This document shows, piece after piece, positions 12,516-21,668 of a stretch of DNA of 47,760 nucleotides; the stretch's first letter is position 1; each line of letters begins with the position of its first letter. The notes under the pieces were generated by a model. The model was not told where the DNA came from. It searched no databases and saw nothing but the letters and a program-made list of their open reading frames with translations. Both the position numbers and the translations under genes were made by a program. Source of the stretch: a virus. The DNA is taken from positions 1 to 47,760 of IMG/VR virus record IMGVR_UViG_3300023116_000076; one strand, given 5' to 3'.

Positions 12516-12809
12516 ATGTCCGATCCCTTAAACATTCAACATGACGGTGACCACTACAAGGACCGTCCCATTCAACCCATTGAGTATTGTCAAAAGAATC
12601 AGCTCAATGCCTGCGAGTCCTTCGCCATAAAGCATATCACCCGTCACAAGGACAAAGGCGAAGGCGTCACCGATCTCAAGAAAGCTATTCACTACTTGCA
12701 GATGTTGCTCCACATGGAGTACGGCATAGAAAGCGATGTGACCTATGGAGGACTTACTAAACTCGATGCTTTCAGTTTATTCGAGACTTGTCCTGACGGA
12801 GCTGACTGA
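12516..12809 (+). CDS. DUF3310-type phage protein
   Basis: The sequence follows the DUF3310 pattern: an N-terminal HYKDRPIQPIEYC, central AIKHITRHKDKG, and LKKAIHYLQMLL. These short helical phage proteins are common; a nucleotide-metabolism (MazG-like) role has been proposed but not settled. At 97 residues it is of normal length. AAGGA lies about ten bases before the ATG. It opens a small non-structural block inserted among the late genes. Confidence 0.8.
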   Translation: MSDPLNIQHDGDHYKDRPIQPIEYCQKNQLNACESFAIKHITRHKDKGEGVTDLKKAIHYLQMLLHMEYGIESDVTYGGLTKLDAFSLFETCPDGAD

Positions 12810-13149
12810 GGCTCGTTTGTGCTACGCCATCTCGAGGTTCGGTATCATCCGTATGTTGCCGGCTACTGCAGTAATGATTAGACCCGGTGATGATGTGAGT
12901 GAATCACTAGGCGTGACTGAGTTCTGGCTACATCCGCCTAAGTGTCATACCGCATGGCAATCTTTCGATGGTACCATTCATATGTACTCACCTAAAGGTC
13001 GTTTCGGTATTCACACTGCTTATGAGGACGATCAGATCAGCGGCGAGCTTCATGCAAAGCCTGGGTACTCAACATGGAACGTGTCTACTAACTGCATTAC
13101 ATTCTCACTTGACGACTGGGCATTGGAGGCTCGATGCGCACGGAAGTAA
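12766..13149 (+). CDS. Protein of unknown function, start uncertain (127 aa)
   Basis: A single domain with beta-rich character (MLPATAVMIRPGDDV, TEFWLHPPKCHTAWQSFDGT, NCITFSLDDWALEARC). No family recognised. Two starts are possible (12745 and 12766), both overlapping the DUF3310 gene; GGAGG at 12747-12751 favours 12766, though spacing is long. It overlaps the following glycosyltransferase gene by 16 bases, so all three are co-translated. Confidence 0.6.
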   Translation: MLSVYSRLVLTELTEARLCYAISRFGIIRMLPATAVMIRPGDDVSESLGVTEFWLHPPKCHTAWQSFDGTIHMYSPKGRFGIHTAYEDDQISGELHAKPGYSTWNVSTNCITFSLDDWALEARCARK

Positions 13150-13985
13150 TCATACCATTCTTTAATCCTTGTAGGTACAAGAAACCTGTTGAGAACCTCA
13201 TAAGGTCGCTTACTGCCCATGCTTATCCGACGACAGTTGTTGAGCTCGTGTATGATGACGATGAACCTCTTGACCTTGAGTACTTAGCAGCGAATCATAT
13301 CATTGTTCGTGGGTCACGAGATCGTCATGTAGCGTGGCAAAAGGAAGCGCTGATAAATCACGCAGCCGCAATGTCTGTTAAGCCGTACCTGTGTTGGTGC
13401 GACGCTGACATACTCTTCAGTGACCAAGACTGGTTAATTAAAACAGAGCAGTTGCTCGATGTACACAAGGTCGTGCAGCCCTTCACATCTGTGCAATGCT
13501 ATGACATGGAATACGACCCAAGGATTTTTCCGTCGTTTGCTGCAACGTACAAGATCCGATTAAATCCTACGTGGCACGCTAAGCCTGGGTACTCATTAGC
13601 TTGGCGATCTAATATAGGACCTATACCTGATGTCGCTATATGCGGCGGAGGCGATCGTCTGATGCTGAACGCGGTCACAGGCTGGTGGGATCATCCAATG
13701 TTCGATTCCCTAAGTCCTATATGGAAACAAGAGGCAATGAAACAGTGCTTTCCCGTTAACATGGAGTGCCAAGCAGACATCGGCTGCACACAAGGAATGC
13801 TACGTTACTTTCCACACGGGTCCCATGACAACCGTAAGTACAATGAAAGGTTCCATATCTTAAGACGTTTAGGTTTCGATCCCAGGAAGCATATCGTCAA
13901 GGAAGGTCCTTTGTGGACTTGGACTGATCCCAGGTTCAATGACGCTATGCTTCAGTATTTCAAAGGAAGGCGAGAGGATGACTAA
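13134..13985 (+). CDS. GT-A family glycosyltransferase
   Basis: The sequence opens with TEVIIPFFNP, the first strand of GT-A transferases; the metal- and donor-binding DxD motif is CWCDADILF (Asp90, Asp92), and the later AICGGGDRLML corresponds to the acceptor-side acidic motif of galactosaminyl/galactosyl-type enzymes. 283 residues is a normal single-domain length. It transfers a sugar from a nucleotide donor; the acceptor may be modified DNA, virion proteins or host surface. GGAGG lies four bases before the ATG. The next gene overlaps its end. Confidence 0.8.
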   Translation: MRTEVIIPFFNPCRYKKPVENLIRSLTAHAYPTTVVELVYDDDEPLDLEYLAANHIIVRGSRDRHVAWQKEALINHAAAMSVKPYLCWCDADILFSDQDWLIKTEQLLDVHKVVQPFTSVQCYDMEYDPRIFPSFAATYKIRLNPTWHAKPGYSLAWRSNIGPIPDVAICGGGDRLMLNAVTGWWDHPMFDSLSPIWKQEAMKQCFPVNMECQADIGCTQGMLRYFPHGSHDNRKYNERFHILRRLGFDPRKHIVKEGPLWTWTDPRFNDAMLQYFKGRREDD

Positions 13986-15171
13986 AGTCACATGCGTAAT
14001 GCTGACGACTAAATGCCGTGAGGACTTTGCACGTAAGTCATTGCGTTCATTCATGAGGCAGACGGTTGATTGTGCTGAGCTCCTGATCATCAACCAAGGA
14101 GGCACACGAATTGCCGGTGATAACTATCGAAACGTTAAGGAGGTGTTCGTAGAGCCCTTTGAAACAATCGGAGAGGCCAGAGAGTATGCGCTTGACCTCG
14201 TGCAGACTCCTTACATCATGCACTGGGACGATGACGACTATCATGGGAAAGATCGAGTCAACCTTCAGCTAGGACAAATCGAACTTACTGGCCGTCCCAA
14301 CACACTTAAGAACATGATCATCTGCGATCTTCACGACGTTGATCCTTTCGTCGCTCAAGGTGGTAAGTTCGGATTCGTCGGACTCTTTTGTGCAAAGACC
14401 GAAGATGTCAGAAAGATAGGCTACCCTCATAAGATGATGCACGAGGACTATCACATCACGTCTCAACTCGAAGACCTTGATGTAATCGACAACTCGCCAA
14501 CTAATTATGTACGCTGGTATCACGGCAAGAACACGTGTTCCTATGACCATGTGTTTAATAAAATAGGTAAGACACGTAAGCAATTAAGCATGCGCGAACG
14601 CTGGTACTTCAATGCTGTGAAGGCTATGTATCTTCAATATGAATGTAACATTAAATGCAAAACAATCGAGGACATCGATAAAGTCGTACATGGCGTTCCT
14701 TTTATGACATACGCTCGAGCCTTATGGCTTGCGTCATACTTCAGTGATAAGCCTTCAAGACGTGCACTTGAGATAGGAACGTGTTATGGAGTTGGAGCTG
14801 CATACTTAAGTGTAATATTCGATCACGTGGATACGTTAGACCTTAACATATCGATGCACCGTGCTCCTAACGTATGGGACACGCTTGCAGCAACTCAAAG
14901 AACCAACGTCGTCGCTCATTATCGTGAACCTGACAGCAACGGGTTTCCTGAGTACATCACAGGTCGTTATGACTTCATATTCATTGATGGTGATCACAGT
15001 GAATCAGGTGTTCGTCACGACTTACAAGAGGCCTATGAGTACTTAGCACCGGGTGGCACGATCATTATGGATGACTTGGATCATCCTACCTATAAAGGTA
15101 TTCGCAAGGTCTTTGATGAGTGCACGCTCGATAAGACAGAGTATAATGGATGGGGAATCATTAGACCATGA
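13978..15171 (+). CDS. Glycosyltransferase fused to SAM-dependent methyltransferase
   Basis: Residues 1 to about 200 form a GT-A domain: VTCVMLTTKCRE strand, then MHWDDDDYHG (Asp84-87) as the DxD site. Residues about 255-397 form a class I methyltransferase: EIGTCYGVGAAYLS is the SAM-binding loop, FIFIDGDHSE and TIIMDDLDHP are motifs typical of the Methyltransf_24 group, which methylates sugars or small molecules. A helical linker joins them. The fusion predicts a sugar that is added and then O-methylated. ATG 13978 (SD GAAGGCGAG) is preferred to 13939, which falls inside the previous gene. It ends with an ATGA overlap with the fibre gene. Confidence 0.8.
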   Translation: MTKVTCVMLTTKCREDFARKSLRSFMRQTVDCAELLIINQGGTRIAGDNYRNVKEVFVEPFETIGEAREYALDLVQTPYIMHWDDDDYHGKDRVNLQLGQIELTGRPNTLKNMIICDLHDVDPFVAQGGKFGFVGLFCAKTEDVRKIGYPHKMMHEDYHITSQLEDLDVIDNSPTNYVRWYHGKNTCSYDHVFNKIGKTRKQLSMRERWYFNAVKAMYLQYECNIKCKTIEDIDKVVHGVPFMTYARALWLASYFSDKPSRRALEIGTCYGVGAAYLSVIFDHVDTLDLNISMHRAPNVWDTLAATQRTNVVAHYREPDSNGFPEYITGRYDFIFIDGDHSESGVRHDLQEAYEYLAPGGTIIMDDLDHPTYKGIRKVFDECTLDKTEYNGWGIIRP

Positions 15172-18100
15172 CAGTATACGATCCTAACGATTACGTCTAT
15201 GACGTGCTTAAGACCTTTCTCACTGACTACACGAGCCTAGGTCATCACGTAATGGCCGGTGCGTTTAGCACTGATAATATCAATGACTTTAGTACGCTTG
15301 ATGACTCTGCAAATGATGCATTAGATAACGACGGCACAGGAGGCTCTTGGGATGGGTCTTCTTGGAAGGCGTCATGGTACAACACCGACTATGACAAAGT
15401 ACTTGAGACGTTTCCATCGGCCGCCAGCCCTGAGTCAAGTCAAGACAATGCTTGGACGATCTTAAACGGAGTATGGTTTTGTGGAACGTTCAACGGCGTT
15501 CAGCAAATGTATGTCACATCAAGCGGTGCAAGCGAAACCGATTTCGCAAGAGTTCGCTGTGATGTTGCCGTAAGCGGGTCCACACATCCAGGCCAAGCAG
15601 TTGTGTTTGATTACCTTAATGCCGTAGGACTTAATTCATCAAGCGGCGGTGCAAGGATGGGTGCACTGCTTCAGTACTCAGGAGTTGCTGACACAGGCTA
15701 TGCTGTTGTATGCGATGCCTCACGAACTGCTGCACCATTCGAGTTTGACATACGCGTCTATTCAATAAGTGCCGGCACTGTCACAGAGCTACACGAGACA
15801 CTCGACGTCGAATGGAACTGGGGTGGCGGTGGAGGCGCCAGTAATGTACTGATGTGGTTCCGAGTTCAAGCCGGCGTGTTCTCCTTATGTGTAGGAACTG
15901 ACGAAACTAAAATCTGGACTTGGACTGACAGCAACACATCGAGGTTCTCAGGCGAGTATTCAGGGGTCTGCGGAGATAAAGGATCAGTAGCCACTAACGT
16001 TGCGCTTAACGAATTCCGATTCTTTAACATCGATGACGCAACGTCGACGTTGTTCAATGATAACGCTACACCTGAGTCTGACCTTTCAGATTCAACGTCT
16101 GAGTTCAATGACACAGGCGACACTAATGTCTACCAGAACATTTATCCTTATGTCTTCTGTGCGAGGTACAGAACTGAAAGCAATAACTGGAAACATCGTG
16201 CATCAGTTGAGTTCACAAGATCAGGAACGAACCTTAAGCGATGGCTGTTCCCAAGATCAAGTTACTCAAACTCAGGCAACGCGTTTGTAGATAATTTCAC
16301 AGATGGTAATGGCACAACCCTAGCTTCGCATACTCCCGACACAGGTACTTCTTGGGCAGTAGGAAGCTTAGGAAGTGGACTTGCAACTATTCAATCAAAC
16401 GCTGTAAGATTCTACGGGCAAGTTGATGTTCGTGACTGGTTGGCCTTAGGAGTATCAGGCGTTGAGTCGTGGCACAACTACTTGCAGGTTAACATCCTCC
16501 AGTCAAGACTTGACAATTACGTTGGGACAAAGACAGTTCGTCAAGGACTTGTCGTTCGTTACTGGAATCAATACGATATAACTGTTGCTTACCTTGAACC
16601 TATAGGCACATTGTCTGCTTACTTAAGGATCGCAACGGTAACGTGGCGTAACACCACGCAAGAGACCACAACAGTACTTGCGTCTGTGCCTGTGAGCTTA
16701 GGCGATGGCACCACCTGGGACCAGCTTGCTGTATGGGATCTTAACGGCCACATCTATGTTAGGCATCAAGCAGAGATAGACGGTGTGACAATTCAAACTT
16801 GTGTCGCAGCTGATGCTTATGATGATGTCGTTAGTCGATATGAAATCGATGGGACACATCAACTCGTAACAGACGGCACTTGGGGTTGTGGGCTGTATGC
16901 CTACGATGGTACGCCGTTCGCAGGTTACGTTGAAATGCACTGGGACAGTTATGTCCATACTACAGACGCATCAGTTAACCTTCAAGCAGACGATGCTGAC
17001 ACGGATTTCTATGCGGGATTCGTTCCTGTCATAGGAGCTGACATACCACCTCAAGGATTAACAGGAACCGATCTTGGGTTTCTTGTGCGAGGCACTTGGC
17101 TGCCTGTGGATGACTATGACGTATGGTACAATGCTTTTGCTTTCCTCAAGTTCAACATCCCAGCCTACTACTTCTACTCGATCAATCAGCAACTGCCGGC
17201 GTTTATTCAAACAGCGTTCTGGCTTGTGCACGAAGGACCTGTCGCCCAAGTACTTGCTCCATTACAGCAAGAGGCCTTTTGGGTTAACATCGCAAGCATG
17301 GAGCAAACGCTTCAAGCAATGCAACAAGCGGTCACCGCCTCTGTGCCTCCACAATCAGTATCGCAAATTGATTCGTTACTTGCGTCCTTAAGAACGGGCA
17401 TCACGGTTTATAATCCTCAGTCAGTTGCTGAGGTTGAATCGATACTGCCGACGCTTACACAATCAATCCAAGCCTCTTACGATTATGTCTATGAGGCAAT
17501 TCAAGACTTGCCCGCCTTTCAGCAAAGCCTTGCGGCCGCTGGTGAACATGCTGGAGCCATCAGTACTTATCTTGCAATGCTGTTGACGAATGCTGAAGTA
17601 TATCCTGAGAACAGCCTAGACGTTGAGTCAGTTTTACAGGCTATGGTTTCATCCGCTACGGGTCCTGCTTCTAGCGCGGGACAGATCAATCAGCAACTTC
17701 AAGCGATGGTTTCAGAGGCAGTAGTAGAGATCTCAATCCTATCGAATATAGCTCAATCCTTGCAACCTATTAAGCAAGAAGTTTACACAGCATCGATTCA
17801 TCTTGCAAGCATATCGTCTGACTTCCCTGCAATGTCACAAGGCATGGAAGCCATCATCGAAGTTGAAGCGGCAGTCAATTCTGTTCTTGCTGCTATCGAT
17901 GCTGTCGCAATAGGCCGAACCGATTTCTCTGCACAAGTCAATCAAGTTCTTAAGGCAATCAACCAAGCGGCCGCGGCAGCAGCAGACTATGAGGCGACGA
18001 TCAATCAAGCCTTGCAGCCTCTCAAGTCAGAACTTGATGGGTCAACTGAAATAGGATCATCGATTGCACAACGCCTTGAAGCACTCAACCTGTTCGCTGA

Positions 18101-18482
18101 GGCAACAGGAACTGAATTCGAGATACGTCAAAACTTAGTCGCCTTACAGATGTCGGCCTTTGCAAGTATCTTAACTGATACTGAGGTTCGTCAAACACTT
18201 CAAGCGATGACACAAACAGCTGAGTCCTTAAACGATGTGGCTGCTGCAATCAACACTGGGCTTGGGTACCTACAAGCACTAAGCACTGTGCAAGCAATCG
18301 ACGACGCCACAATCAACTCCGTGTTAAGCGCAATGTCTAACGCGGGTCAAATAAAAGTTGAGGAACGAGGTATTTATAGAATACTGCTCAAGGTATTCGC
18401 TGCTAAGTCACTTGAGCTCAAAACAGAAATGTCCGACGAACTTAAACTTAAGGTATACAAAGATGAGATGCGCCACCTATAG
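15168..18482 (+). CDS. Giant fibre-like virion protein (1104 aa) with degenerate repeats
   Basis: The N-terminal ~600 residues look like beta-sandwich, lectin-like modules (Gly, Ser, Thr, Trp-rich; DNFTDGNGTTLASHTPDTG is a stretch common in phage adhesin-type proteins). From about residue 665 to 1080 at least 16 units of 19-24 residues recur with consensus I-x-Q-x-L-x-A-hydrophobic-x-Q (INQQLPAF, MEQTLQAMQQ, VESVLQAM, INQQLQAM, VNQVLKAINQ, VRQTLQAMTQ). The C-terminal 25 residues are Lys/Glu-rich. It is likely a tail fibre or stalk that binds the host or shapes the virion. It starts in the stop of the methyltransferase fusion, so transferase and fibre may be functionally linked. Confidence 0.8.
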   Translation: MTVYDPNDYVYDVLKTFLTDYTSLGHHVMAGAFSTDNINDFSTLDDSANDALDNDGTGGSWDGSSWKASWYNTDYDKVLETFPSAASPESSQDNAWTILNGVWFCGTFNGVQQMYVTSSGASETDFARVRCDVAVSGSTHPGQAVVFDYLNAVGLNSSSGGARMGALLQYSGVADTGYAVVCDASRTAAPFEFDIRVYSISAGTVTELHETLDVEWNWGGGGGASNVLMWFRVQAGVFSLCVGTDETKIWTWTDSNTSRFSGEYSGVCGDKGSVATNVALNEFRFFNIDDATSTLFNDNATPESDLSDSTSEFNDTGDTNVYQNIYPYVFCARYRTESNNWKHRASVEFTRSGTNLKRWLFPRSSYSNSGNAFVDNFTDGNGTTLASHTPDTGTSWAVGSLGSGLATIQSNAVRFYGQVDVRDWLALGVSGVESWHNYLQVNILQSRLDNYVGTKTVRQGLVVRYWNQYDITVAYLEPIGTLSAYLRIATVTWRNTTQETTTVLASVPVSLGDGTTWDQLAVWDLNGHIYVRHQAEIDGVTIQTCVAADAYDDVVSRYEIDGTHQLVTDGTWGCGLYAYDGTPFAGYVEMHWDSYVHTTDASVNLQADDADTDFYAGFVPVIGADIPPQGLTGTDLGFLVRGTWLPVDDYDVWYNAFAFLKFNIPAYYFYSINQQLPAFIQTAFWLVHEGPVAQVLAPLQQEAFWVNIASMEQTLQAMQQAVTASVPPQSVSQIDSLLASLRTGITVYNPQSVAEVESILPTLTQSIQASYDYVYEAIQDLPAFQQSLAAAGEHAGAISTYLAMLLTNAEVYPENSLDVESVLQAMVSSATGPASSAGQINQQLQAMVSEAVVEISILSNIAQSLQPIKQEVYTASIHLASISSDFPAMSQGMEAIIEVEAAVNSVLAAIDAVAIGRTDFSAQVNQVLKAINQAAAAAADYEATINQALQPLKSELDGSTEIGSSIAQRLEALNLFAEATGTEFEIRQNLVALQMSAFASILTDTEVRQTLQAMTQTAESLNDVAAAINTGLGYLQALSTVQAIDDATINSVLSAMSNAGQIKVEERGIYRILLKVFAAKSLELKTEMSDELKLKVYKDEMRHL

Positions 18483-18783
18483 ACTCGGTAGTGAGCCAGT
18501 CATCGTGTTGATCGTTTATGATCCGGTGACAGGTCAACCCATGAACATTGCGTCAGCTCAAACGATTAAGATGTTCTTTCGTTTTGCTGATGAAGCTGTT
18601 ATCGAAAAAGTAGCGACACTCCACACAGGCGGAACTGATGGAAAGATCGCTTACCAAGTTAATGGCACAGAGTTCAAAGAAGGTCGATGGAAGGTCGAAG
18701 GATTCGTTACCTTAGGCGTCGCTCCTAACGATCAAGATTTGTATTCCACAAGTGCATCCTTTGAAGTTGAACCCAGAATCTAA
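18463..18783 (+). CDS. BppU-like beta-sandwich baseplate protein (106 aa)
   Basis: The pattern (VIVLIVYDPVTGQPMNIASA, IKMFFRFAD, TGGTDGKIAYQVNGTEF, GRWKVEGFVTL, YSTSASFEVEP) is that of the immunoglobulin-like N-terminal domain of BppU-type baseplate upper proteins found in many siphoviruses, here as a stand-alone domain. It may attach the fibre upstream to the virion. The start ATG 18463 overlaps the fibre gene by 20 bases; longer in-frame starts lie inside that gene. Confidence 0.75.
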   Translation: MRCATYRLGSEPVIVLIVYDPVTGQPMNIASAQTIKMFFRFADEAVIEKVATLHTGGTDGKIAYQVNGTEFKEGRWKVEGFVTLGVAPNDQDLYSTSASFEVEPRI

Positions 18784-18792
18784 GATCCTATT

Positions 18793-20067
18793 ATGCTTCC
18801 TAAACAATGGACACAGCTTAAGTATCACAGTCAGCAATGCGAAGCCTTTCGTCATCCTGCAAGGTTTAAGCATCTTGCTTGCGGTCGTGGATCAGGGAAA
18901 ACAGAAATTGCTCGACGACGTATCGTCTGCGCTTTACCCGAAAAGAAGCCGCATCCTGATCCACTTTACTTCTTCGCGTTGCCTACGTTCAACCAAGCTA
19001 AGCGTGTTGCGTGGAAACCCATTCGAGCTCTTATACCAGACGAATGGATAACAAAGGAAAGTATCTCTGAGATGGTTATCGAAACCATCTTCGGTTCCAC
19101 GCTTTACATTGTGGGTATGGATAAACCTCAAAGACTTGAAGGTGTTCAGTGGGATGGCGGGGTAATCGACGAGTCATCAGACCAAAGACCCGGAGTGTTC
19201 GACCTTTCTGTGTTGCCGGCTCTTACACACAGGCGAGGTTGGTGTTGGCGTATTGGAGTTCCTAAACGATTCGGCATAGGCGCTGGCGAGTTCAAGACAG
19301 CCTTTGATAAAGGCCTTGAACGTATGGATGGTAGCTTTGCATCGTGGACATGGCCAAGCGCTGACATTGTTGATCCTGAAGAACTTGAGATGCATAGGAA
19401 CGCGCTTGACCCAAGAGACTTTAACGAACAGTACAATGCGTCTTGGGAGAAGGCAAGTGGTGCTATATTCTATGCCTTTAGCGATGAGAACATTACACCA
19501 GCCGCTGTGTATGATCCAAGCAAACCCGTCATCGTCGGTAGTGACTTCAACGTTGATCCCATGTCTTGGGTATTGTGTCATGAGGTTAACGGTGAACTCT
19601 TTTGCTTTGATGAGATAAGCTTGAGCAACACGAACACTCGTGAAACATTGGACACACTTTACAATCGGTATAAGACCCATGAAAATGGTTGGGTGTTCTA
19701 TGGGGACGCAAGCGGAGCCGCACGTAAGACGTCCGCATCATCAAGCGACTATGCTCAAATAAAGAATGATGAAAGATTTGCTCGTAAGAAGGTATTATAT
19801 CCAAAGAAGAACCCATTAAGGGCTAACAGGTTTGCCGCTTGTAACGCTCTCTTCTGTAACGCTAAGGGTACACGTCGCTTTTGGGTTAATCCTAGATGTA
19901 CACACCTCATCAGGGATCTTAATCAAAGAGCTTACACGCCTGGCACTAAAGAACCTAACGATTCCGGAAACATTGGTCATATGTCAGATGCACTAGGCTA
20001 CATCATATACGCTAAGTGGCCTATTCGTATTGTCACAAACGAAGTAGCTGAGGTCGCAGCGATATGA
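18793..20067 (+). CDS. Terminase large subunit (ATPase-nuclease)
   Basis: Packages DNA into the prohead. The ATPase Walker A is CGRGSGKTE (Lys36), and Walker B with its catalytic Glu is GGVIDES (Asp126, Glu127). The nuclease domain starts at VIVGSDFNVDP (metal-binding Asp) and ends with HMSDALGY (another metal-binding Asp), the order seen in the RNase H-like terminase nucleases. 424 residues is on the short side but complete. It lies directly upstream of the portal gene, overlapping by four bases. The small subunit appears to be at 11032. Confidence 0.93.
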   Translation: MLPKQWTQLKYHSQQCEAFRHPARFKHLACGRGSGKTEIARRRIVCALPEKKPHPDPLYFFALPTFNQAKRVAWKPIRALIPDEWITKESISEMVIETIFGSTLYIVGMDKPQRLEGVQWDGGVIDESSDQRPGVFDLSVLPALTHRRGWCWRIGVPKRFGIGAGEFKTAFDKGLERMDGSFASWTWPSADIVDPEELEMHRNALDPRDFNEQYNASWEKASGAIFYAFSDENITPAAVYDPSKPVIVGSDFNVDPMSWVLCHEVNGELFCFDEISLSNTNTRETLDTLYNRYKTHENGWVFYGDASGAARKTSASSSDYAQIKNDERFARKKVLYPKKNPLRANRFAACNALFCNAKGTRRFWVNPRCTHLIRDLNQRAYTPGTKEPNDSGNIGHMSDALGYIIYAKWPIRIVTNEVAEVAAI

Positions 20068-21314
20068 CAGCAAAGCAAAAGACACCACCTCAGTTAGTCG
20101 CCTACGGCACATCAACTGTTACGACTGACCGTGGTGCCATCGGTAACTCGAACATTGGATTCGATTGGTACACTAAAGTTCGCAAGATGCGTCGTGACCC
20201 GACCATCTCGCTTGTGCGTCAGTTGGTAGCAGCACCAGTACTTGCAGCATCATGGTCCTTTGAGGAAACTGAAAACGTTCCTGAAGGCGCTACTGAATTC
20301 ATCCGACGAGAGATGCTCAAGATCAAGTTCGAGCTCGTAAGAACATCGCTTATGGGTTGTATCGATTTTGGGTGGCAAGGTTACGAAAAGGTATTCGTTA
20401 CCGACGATGATTCAAACATCACGTACAAAAAGCTCAAGCCGCTGCTGCAGGATATAACAGAAATTAGAATTGATGAACAGACAGGCGCGTTCTATGGCTT
20501 GAAACAAGATGAGATCTTGCTTGACTCAAAGGAAACATTGTCTGTTGCATTCGATGTCGAAGGTACCGATTGGTATGGGTACCCAACAATGAAGGTCGCA
20601 GAGTCTGCATACAACATGTGGAACGATGCCAACGATGCCGCCAGTCGACACGATTCTAAAATTGCCGGCAGTCACTGGGTGGTTCATTACCCAATGGGCG
20701 AAAGCTTATACAATGGTGAGGAAGTATCGAACGCTGACATAGCACGTGACATTCTTGGTAAGCTTGAATCCTCAGGGCGTATCATGGTGCCGCGCGTCAT
20801 TCAAGAATTCGTTGACTCACAACCTGTTGATGCATGGCACATTGAACTTATCACAGCTTCAAGTAGTGCGTCCTTTACTGATCGTCTCAAGTACCTTGAT
20901 GCCCTTAAGGTTCGAGCATTCGGATTTCCTGAACGATCAATTCTTGAAGGTCAGTTCGGCACAAAGGCTGAAGCTGGTGAACACGGTGACTTCGCAATCA
21001 CCAACCTTGAACTTCGACACCTCACGCTTGTTAACTTTTATAACAAGTACTGTGTCAATCAATTGCTTGCCCTTAACTGGGGTCCCAAGGCTGTGGAGAC
21101 GGTTAAGATCGTTCCTGCAAGTTTGGCCGACACAGAGAAAGAATACCTCAAGCAACTCTACCAAGCTATGATAACGAATCCGGAAGGGTTCTTACAAGAA
21201 ATCGATAACATCGATCTTGAAGCTGTTCGTGAACGGCTTGGCATTCCTAACATGCCTGCAGACGATGGTCCTGATGCATTAGATCTTTTGAAAGGAGTGC
21301 CCAGTGGTACATAG
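20064..21314 (+). CDS. Portal protein (Mu gp29/DUF935-like)
   Basis: Forms the dodecameric ring at the capsid vertex through which DNA passes. The sequence order matches the Mu-type portal family: an N-terminal region, RRDPTISLVRQLVAAPVLAA near residue 50, a wing region with helices, and the C-terminal LTLVNFYNKYCVNQLLALNW. Position directly after the terminase supports it. 416 residues is normal. The end overlaps the next gene by 11 bases. Confidence 0.88.
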   Translation: MTAKQKTPPQLVAYGTSTVTTDRGAIGNSNIGFDWYTKVRKMRRDPTISLVRQLVAAPVLAASWSFEETENVPEGATEFIRREMLKIKFELVRTSLMGCIDFGWQGYEKVFVTDDDSNITYKKLKPLLQDITEIRIDEQTGAFYGLKQDEILLDSKETLSVAFDVEGTDWYGYPTMKVAESAYNMWNDANDAASRHDSKIAGSHWVVHYPMGESLYNGEEVSNADIARDILGKLESSGRIMVPRVIQEFVDSQPVDAWHIELITASSSASFTDRLKYLDALKVRAFGFPERSILEGQFGTKAEAGEHGDFAITNLELRHLTLVNFYNKYCVNQLLALNWGPKAVETVKIVPASLADTEKEYLKQLYQAMITNPEGFLQEIDNIDLEAVRERLGIPNMPADDGPDALDLLKGVPSGT

Positions 21315-21657
21315 GCAATACATTGGAAATGAAAAGGTTCCTGTGCCGATTGAATTCGCAAGCTTCACAGCGTCTACATCTGTTGTCGCGATCACGTCTC
21401 ACTTTACTGCTGAGGAACTCGATCAAGCGAACGCTGCTGTGTTCTCTGTGAACGGCGGCCAACTTCATTATCGTTATGACGGCGGTAACCCAACTGGCGC
21501 CGCAGGCTTAATGCTTGATGACTCAGGTGGAGACGCTACTGCTGTTGTGTTCGGAGAGGTTAACGTCAAGAACCTCAAGTTCATTAAAGAGACGGGTGGT
21601 CCTGACGTAACCGTAAGTGTTCAGCTCGAACGTCGAGGACACATGAATTATTACTAG
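21304..21657 (+). CDS. Small beta-sandwich virion-associated protein (117 aa)
   Basis: The sequence resembles a widespread small phage protein with the pattern LHYRYDGGNPTGAAGLML, then a strand set ending in KNLKFIKETGG and VSVQLERRG. It is beta-rich and without enzymatic motif. The GTG start has AAAGGAG at seven-base spacing. In relatives it lies near head or tail genes and is presumed structural. Role unproven. Confidence 0.65.
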   Translation: MVHRQYIGNEKVPVPIEFASFTASTSVVAITSHFTAEELDQANAAVFSVNGGQLHYRYDGGNPTGAAGLMLDDSGGDATAVVFGEVNVKNLKFIKETGGPDVTVSVQLERRGHMNYY

Positions 21658-21668
21658 GAGATCCCGAC

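Noticed and set aside
4078-15171. TET/JBP-type dioxygenase to accompany the C5-methyltransferase
   Set aside because: I looked for His-x-Asp...His...Arg patterns of 2-oxoglutarate dioxygenases among the unassigned proteins and did not find one I could support.
19177-19680. 167-codon - strand frame opposite the terminase
   Set aside because: The + strand has all terminase motifs in order; the antisense frame matches nothing I recognise and lacks a ribosome site.
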